64,000 nt of DNA from the NCBI GenBank assembly GCA_035578155.1, contig JAPWDM010000071.1, positions 248,001 to 312,000 of the forward strand, read 5' to 3'. Below the pieces are notes generated by a model. The model was not told the DNA's origin. It saw only the letters and a program-made list of their open reading frames with translations, and ran no database searches. Within the stretch, counting starts at the first letter, position 1. The number at the start of each line of letters is the position of its first letter. The stretch comes from Brachynemurus nebulosus. Its lineage: Eukaryota; Arthropoda; Insecta; Neuroptera; Myrmeleontidae. A program made the translations under genes and the position numbers. Shown here piece after piece: positions 58,577-64,000 of this stretch.

Positions 58577-59063
58577 CTGGATGTCCCGGCCGGATGTATA
58601 CATACGATTCACATGTTAATTTTTAACACTGGATTCCCATAAGGAAAATGTTATGTCACAAGAGTGCTTTGGATAAACACATTCCTATTTTTGGTAATTT
58701 TCTGTTGTAAAATAATTTTTTTCCATCAAATTATCTGCACTATTTCTTCAATAGAATATTTTTTTGGTATTTTTATTATTTTAATATTTATTTTTAAGAA
58801 AACAAAAAAATGCCTTTTTGAATTTATAGCAGACGACACAAATATTTATTATGTAAAAATGTGAATTGCTTGAAAATTGCCACATTCATTTCTTTATTTT
58901 ACTGCATTATTATTGTTAAAGCTATAGTAACAGTAGTTATAATATTAAATTAGTATTATTAGTTTGTTCAAAGCACTCTTGTGACATAACGTTTTCCTTA
59001 TGGGAATCCAATGTTAAAAATTAACATATAAATCGTATGTATAGATCCAAATGGGACACCTGG
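58577..59063. mobile_element. Foldback MITE, 487 bp, TA target duplication
   Basis: About 90-base arms are reverse complements. The left starts CTGGATGTCCC and the right (other strand) CCAGGTGTCCC. Both continue to TACATACGAT, TTAATTTTTAACA and TTCCCATAAGGAAAA, then ACATAAC or TGTTATGT and CACTCTTGTGAC read inversely. TA lies on both sides (58575-58576 and 59064-59065). The ends suggest a Tc1/mariner-type element. The spacer frame at 58664-58864 is not supported. Confidence 0.75.
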
Positions 59064-59698
59064 TATAATATGCAGTATTAACGGGACACCGATCAAATAA
59101 TTAATAGTTTTAATAGTTAGACTATTAAAAATTTATAATATTACAGACGAATGACTGTTTTGTTGTGTTTGTTAATAAAAAAAATATGCACCTAAAGGAT
59201 ATGTGTATTTTAACTACCTATATATAAATATTAATTATGATTTTAATAGTCTATTAAATATTAGCAATTAATATTACATGAATAATTATGTGTTGAATTC
59301 AGGAAATAACTGTGTTTTTCTGTTAAAAGATAATTGAGTAAACGGAATCGTATGCTTGACCAGAAATATTTCAACTGAAAACGTAATCATAAGTGTCACA
59401 AATAATAATTAAAATGTCTGTTTTAGTAATGATTAGAAAATTTGTTTAAAATTAAAGCTTAAGGTTACATATAGTATAATAAATAAACGCATGATTCAGA
59501 ATGAAAATATATCAGGCAATAGTTTAGGCGTAAAAACAAATATATTATTATTTTTTGAGTCTTGGACGTACCTAACATCTACGAAAGTGAATAAGGCCCG
59601 ACGTCTAAAATACACACAGACAGTAAATCAAATCAAAGTATGTTACTGTACATGAACGTGCATCTTGCCTTCCTGAAGGATGGTCACGTTTTTATTAA
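59064..59698. other. AT-rich sequence without a recognised feature
   Basis: One more GGGACACCGATC word follows the MITE near 59094, but no second end was found. Confidence 0.4.
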
Positions 59699-60273
59699 GG
59701 ACGTTTGGGAGGTATAATCGGAGATAAAAGTACATGAAATTAGAAATTCGTGAATAATTGCTTTGTATAACAAACTATAAGGTAAATAAATAGTTATCTT
59801 TGTTAAATTATAGCTATCACTACAACTGATTGTACAGTACATCAAACTATAGCTCTCAGCTGACTACAAGAGCTGAGTACATTCTGAGGATTTTTCGGAG
59901 AATTTCAAAATGCTACGAGACGATTGAAAATTTAGTAGAATGTTCCTCATTAAATACTAGGGCCCCTGTGAAAATTTCAAACCGATTCACTAAGCCGTTA
60001 AAAAGTTATAAAAAAAAAAAAAAAAAAACTAATTTTACATGTACTCTTCGTCTCGTAGCATTTTGAAATTCCTCCGAAAAATCCTCAGAATGTACTCAGC
60101 TCTTGTACTCAGCTGAGAGCTATAGTTTGATGTATTGTACAATCAGTTGTAGTGATAGCTATTATTTAACAAAGATAACTATTTATTTACCTCATAGTTT
60201 GTTACACAACGCAATTATTCACGAATTTCTAATTTCATGTACTTTTATCTCCGATTGTACCTCCCAAACATCC
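59699..60273. mobile_element. Large palindromic MITE, 575 bp, TTAA target duplication
   Basis: Arms of about 230 bases are reverse complements, starting GGACGTTTGGGAGGTATAAT at the left and GGATGTTTGGGAGGTACAAT on the other strand at the right. Inner shared words are CTGATTGTACA, AGCTCTCAGCTGA and TTTCGGAG. TTAA flanks both ends (59695-59698 and 60274-60277). The target fits piggyBac or Kolobok-type transposition. The spacer has an A18 tract. It is non-coding; the frame at 59830-60066 runs through the arm. Confidence 0.85.
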
Positions 60274-60277
60274 TTAA

Positions 60278-61597
60278 ACAAATTTTTTGATTAAACAAAA
60301 ATTTATATAAACGCGAAATTTGCGATTTTAAATCCTTAGAAACTTATATGAAAATAAAGACATTTTTTGTGTGCAAAAGATTTCCTCATATATTTTCACG
60401 TAAACAAAAAAGATATTTTTTTCAAAAATCAATAGTGAGGATATATTGCCGCGGTCATTGTTAATGCTATTCCAGACATCTGTTATGAAAATCATAGGCT
60501 ACCAATACAAAATGAAAAACTTTTTTGAATATGTGCAACACCCGCTAATACCGAAAAATCTAACAAAACTTTTCATTAATCAAAAATACAACGAATCTTG
60601 TAGATAATTGTGAACTCAAATGTAAACACAATACTGACGCGGTTAAGAATCACAGACATTGTCCTATAGGCAAAGCCAAATTTAGGCATGAGGCTTGTAC
60701 GGCGTCAGACTTATAGTTTTAAAACATTCTAGGGAAATTTCAAAAATCGTCGAAATCAAAGAGGAATCGAAATATCATATTTCATTTTGAAACTGATACC
60801 ATCTAATGGGAAATTATTAAATAGAAGTGCAAAAAAGTTTGTAACAATTTTCAGATTCATTCATCGAGCCATTTTCGAGACCGAAGCAATCTTGGAATAC
60901 CCAAGCTTTTTAATTTAAGTAACTGTATACAAGTATAAGAGAGGTGGGGCGCGCAGATTTTTGTTGAGTCATTGGCGCACAAATTGTAAATTCACCCGTG
61001 CCTATATAAGTGTGACCATAGTCAAATAAATATTTGTAGCTGAAAAAATTACAAAGTAATTCACAAAACTAAATAATTAATATAATTTAGAGGTTATACG
61101 ATACTGCATTTATATGTATCAAGATGATACATAACTTATTTACTATATTATGCAATTGAAGTGAACGAACTGAAGCGAAACTCGTCATTGAACTTGTTAA
61201 TAATTAATTGAATGAATATAATATGTAAATGTGATTTGTGTATAGAATGGTGTGCAATGCACAGTGCAAAATTACAATTGTAAATCATTAAAAATATAAA
61301 TAATAGTGAAAAGAATATTGTCTGTATTTATACACATAAATATGTGTGCGTATCAGCCATAGGTACACATGTACATGGTGTACATGGATGGCTTAATGAA
61401 TTTACAGTCAATAATTAGATATAATTTCACTTCCTATATCATTTTATATTAATTTATGATTTTATTTTAAACTTGAACTTGGTGTTCATTCAAATATAAT
61501 AAAACAATAATATTTTTTTTAAGCATACTGATTTATAGTGAAAATTTAGTAATTTTTGTTTTTCCATCGCTTCATACTGATATACTTATAATGGAGA
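60278..61597. other. AT-rich sequence without a recognised feature
   Basis: No paired ends or genes were seen. Confidence 0.4.
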
Positions 61598-62885
61598 GGG
61601 TTGACCGGGGTAATTGTGAATGGATTGTGGTAAAAGCGTTGCTTTAACTTTTTTTTATTTTATATATCACATTATGGATGATCTATTTGTAATTCTACAT
61701 TATTCAGGAGGCACCGCACAAATTTTGAGCAAATTCGTATGAAAAACAAAAATTTTATAAGCCACTCACATTTCCCCGGTGCGGTTTTGCAAATCTTATG
61801 AATTTTGGGGTAAAAGTGAATGCCATCAGAAAAATTTTTTTAGAATGGATTACAAGAGAAGTGTGGTACGTCAGAGTAAAGCCCAAATCAAATTCTCCAC
61901 ATTTACCCCACTTCCAAATTTTTCATCATACTTTAGCGGTCACAATTTCTCTTTGTTTAATGCAAGTTACGCATACCTCAAATTTTTACAAAAAATAAAG
62001 GTTAAAGAAAAAAAACAAAAATTGTAGGAACAAATTTATTACAATCTAAAAATAATATTTTAATGATATTTTGTCATTTCATCATATAGAAAATCAAAAA
62101 ATTACATCATTTTCACACAAAAACAAGGAAAATAAGACTTTTTCAAGGAAATACATTTAGTTTACATAAATAATAAAAAGCAACAATCTACTCGGCCTAA
62201 TACTATAAATGAAAAAAAAAAAAAACAGTTTTGTGTTAATCCTACTGCCCTTGGTCACTCACAGAGACATTGAAAACTAGTAATTTTTCTGTTTTTGTAA
62301 GTTCTTGTTGGGTAAGGGAGCACAGCAATGATTTCGTAGATTGATACACAAAACATATTGCTCTTTACACAATTTTTTTGCACAACGGAAACTTGTACAA
62401 TAAGGTCACCAGCACCTCCATCAACATTTTCAACTCTGAAAAGGACACTATTGAAATTTTTGACCGAATGAGGGCATTTGTGAATGACGTTCACAATTAC
62501 CCTACAACTTTAAAATCATGGGGTAATTGTGAATTGGTAATAAATTGTCCAATTACTTTAGCAGCTAATAAGGAACCCTCTCAGGGTTTAGACCACTTCT
62601 TTAGAAGTACTTTTAACCATTTCTTACCTTTTAAAAAAATAAAATGTATTTAAAAAGAATTTTTTTTGAGGATTGGTCGAAGTAAGATACACAAAATTTT
62701 GCAAGGGTTTTTTCAAAATAAAATAAAGATACCAATACTTGGAGAATTGTTATCAAATTTTAACAGCATATTAAGAAAAGACAGAAAAACATACTAAGAG
62801 TTTATTTTTAACAATATTAATGTTATTTTAGAAATTATAGGCGCCGTTCGCAATTGCTCCAGTTCACAATTACCTCGGTCAACCC
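61598..62885. mobile_element. Pogo-like family 2, copy 2
   Basis: It matches 19165-20302 in the same orientation over its whole length. The left end is GGGTTGACCGGGGTAATTGT and the right end (other strand) GGGTTGACCGAGGTAATTGT. TA follows the right end, whereas the left flank reads GA. It retains about 180 bp (62177-62375) that copy 1 lacks. In this part a minus-strand frame (62255-62494) includes LPYPTRTYKNRKITSF, loosely like the Pro-rich C-terminal part of pogo proteins. The motif GGGGTAATTGTGAA and variants recur at 61806, 62485 (reverse) and 62519. Confidence 0.7.
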
Positions 62886-63327
62886 TATATTAGGTGCGTA
62901 ACTTTTGTAGATTTTTAGTAAAGTTCAATCTTTAAAATATTCGCCATTGCTTTCTATAACCTTCCGTCACTTATCAGGTAACATACGGATGCCATTCTTG
63001 TAGAAATTCTCGAATCTCCAACATTTTGGAACTATTTACTGTTAAAATCTGGTGAATAAACTTTGGCAGTATTTTTTTCTTACTAAAATTCGTAGAGAAT
63101 ACAATATCTTATATATGTTGTTCGCCAATTGCCATCATATTTACTACGTTAAATAGATTATGATGATTGAATAGCTGATTAGAGATACCTATACAATATT
63201 AGAAAATAACGAAACTGCAGGATGTTAACGGTAAGAACCGAATTTAATGATAGTTATTTGAACGGTTAAAAAATCTGTAAAAATTAAGTTACACACCCAA
63301 TATATTTATCCATAAGGAGTATGTGTA
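62886..63327. other. AT-rich sequence without a recognised feature
   Basis: Nothing was supported here. Confidence 0.4.
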
Positions 63328-63410
63328 CACTCTCAAAAAAAATTCCTTGTTCAAAGATTAATAAATTCAAAAAAATTTTTCATCTTTGAACGAAGAAATT
63401 ATTTTGAGTG
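63328..63410. mobile_element. Small foldback MITE, 83 bp, TA target duplication
   Basis: The left CACTCTCAAAAAAAATTCC and the right (other strand) CACTCAAAATAATTTCTTCG pair, followed by a TTCAAAGATKA block on both arms. TA flanks both ends (63326-63327 and 63411-63412). A diverged relative lies at 57631-57721. Confidence 0.7.
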
Positions 63411-63787
63411 TATAAATTTCAAAATTTTAATAGTTTAGAGATTGTTGAAAAAATAGCGAATTTCCAAGCTTGATGATTTAATTTGCGTTGGTGGTGGCCC
63501 CGTAAAACGATTACTGACAACAAAGTTTTATAGCAACTTTTTGAAAAAAAACAAAAAATGAAATCTAAATACAAAATACAAATCAAAACTTTGTATACCT
63601 GGTTTCGTAAAAACTGGAACAAGTCCTGTAGATTAAGTAAACGATAATTATTTTTTACTTTATAATGTGCAAAAGCACATTCTTTGCTTAAATAAACGTG
63701 CTTACAAAAAGGCATTCTTGTAAAAATTATGCCAATACACAATGGTCCAATTTCGAAAAAAAAAAAAAAAAAACAGACAAAAATCAA
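63411..63787. other. AT-rich sequence without a recognised feature
   Basis: An A-run lies near 63758-63773. The minus-strand 122-codon frame at 63419-63787 begins in that tract and has no known domain. Confidence 0.4.
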
Positions 63788-64000
63788 AAATTAGTTCGAG
63801 CAAAACAAAAAATGGTATATTAGGGTTTTAAAGGTCGCTGATTATGAATTTGATATTATTATTTTGAAAATTCAAAATGGAAGTCCAAAATGACGGGAAA
63901 AAATAAAAAAAATTAGTTTTATTGAAACAAAAAATGGTATATACTTAAAGGTTTTCAAGGTCGCTGATAATGAATTTGATATTATTTTTTTGAAAATTAA
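63788..64000 (+). repeat. Tandem repeat, 122-bp period, runs off the window
   Basis: Two consecutive units start at about 63791 and 63913 (ATTAGTT). They share ACAAAAAATGGTATAT, AAGGTCGCTGAT and ATGAATTTGATATTAT. GGTCGCTGATTACGAATTTGAT-type words are familiar in insect tandem repeats. The second unit is cut by the window end. Confidence 0.75.

Noticed and set aside
58664..58864. IADDTNIYY in the spacer of a foldback MITE, similar to the reverse transcriptase YADDTNIY box
   Set aside because: Only about eight residues match, the rest of the frame is AT-driven, and no other reverse transcriptase blocks are nearby. Chance is the simpler reading.
61779..62027. 82-codon frame in pogo-like family 2, copy 2
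   Set aside because: Two overlapping frames are equally open, and the matching stretch in copy 1 breaks both. It does not resemble a transposase.

Overview
The window looks like a gene-poor stretch of a eukaryotic genome, most likely an insect. It is very AT-rich, no open reading frame exceeds about 125 codons, and there is no operon-like organisation. I saw no rRNA, tRNA or CRISPR array. Almost everything recognisable is mobile DNA or tandem repeat. The mix (short pogo-like, PIF/Harbinger, hAT and piggyBac-like elements, plus an arthropod multicopy protein remnant) fits an arthropod. I lean weakly towards Hemiptera, but the sequence does not prove a species.

Layout. 1-5 kb: a degenerate tandem repeat, a pogo-like MITE (1835-2190), a dispersed repeat, and a GATGC-rich element inside another repeat. 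5-10.4 kb: several TA-, TTAA- or TTAG-flanked miniature elements, some nested, then a truncated pogo-like copy (9932-10406). 11.4-15 kb: a PIF/Harbinger element with a frameshifted transposase N-terminus (11471-12273), a Helitron-like element (12419-12709), and a composite repeat with a nested TA-flanked MITE. 16.5-22.6 kb: hAT fragments, a piggyBac-like MITE, a second pogo-like family (19165-20302), a hAT MITE, and a large foldback element that received a PIF/Harbinger element carrying a MADF-domain ORF (21600-21803). 25.9-35.9 kb: a GC-richer element with inverted ends, more pogo-like copies, a tandem duplication, and a cluster of three hAT elements with perfect 8-bp target-site duplications. 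37-45.5 kb: a CCGGGTC inverted-motif locus, two copies of a GTGTTAA-rich family, and the longest pogo-like copy not interrupted by a large insertion (43134-44005). 47.7-56.3 kb: two tandem arrays, long AT microsatellites, a pseudogene, a PIF-type MITE, and a pogo-like copy split by about 3.9 kb of other repeats and itself inserted in a satellite-like array. 57.6-64 kb: foldback MITEs, a large TTAA-flanked palindrome, the second copy of the 19-kb pogo-like family, and the start of another tandem array.

No host gene could be supported. The coding traces (PIF transposase, MADF protein, pogo transposase ends, an arthropod repeat protein) are all fragments. The value of the window lies in its nesting relations, which give a relative order of insertions, and in repeated terminal motifs shared by several TA-flanked families.
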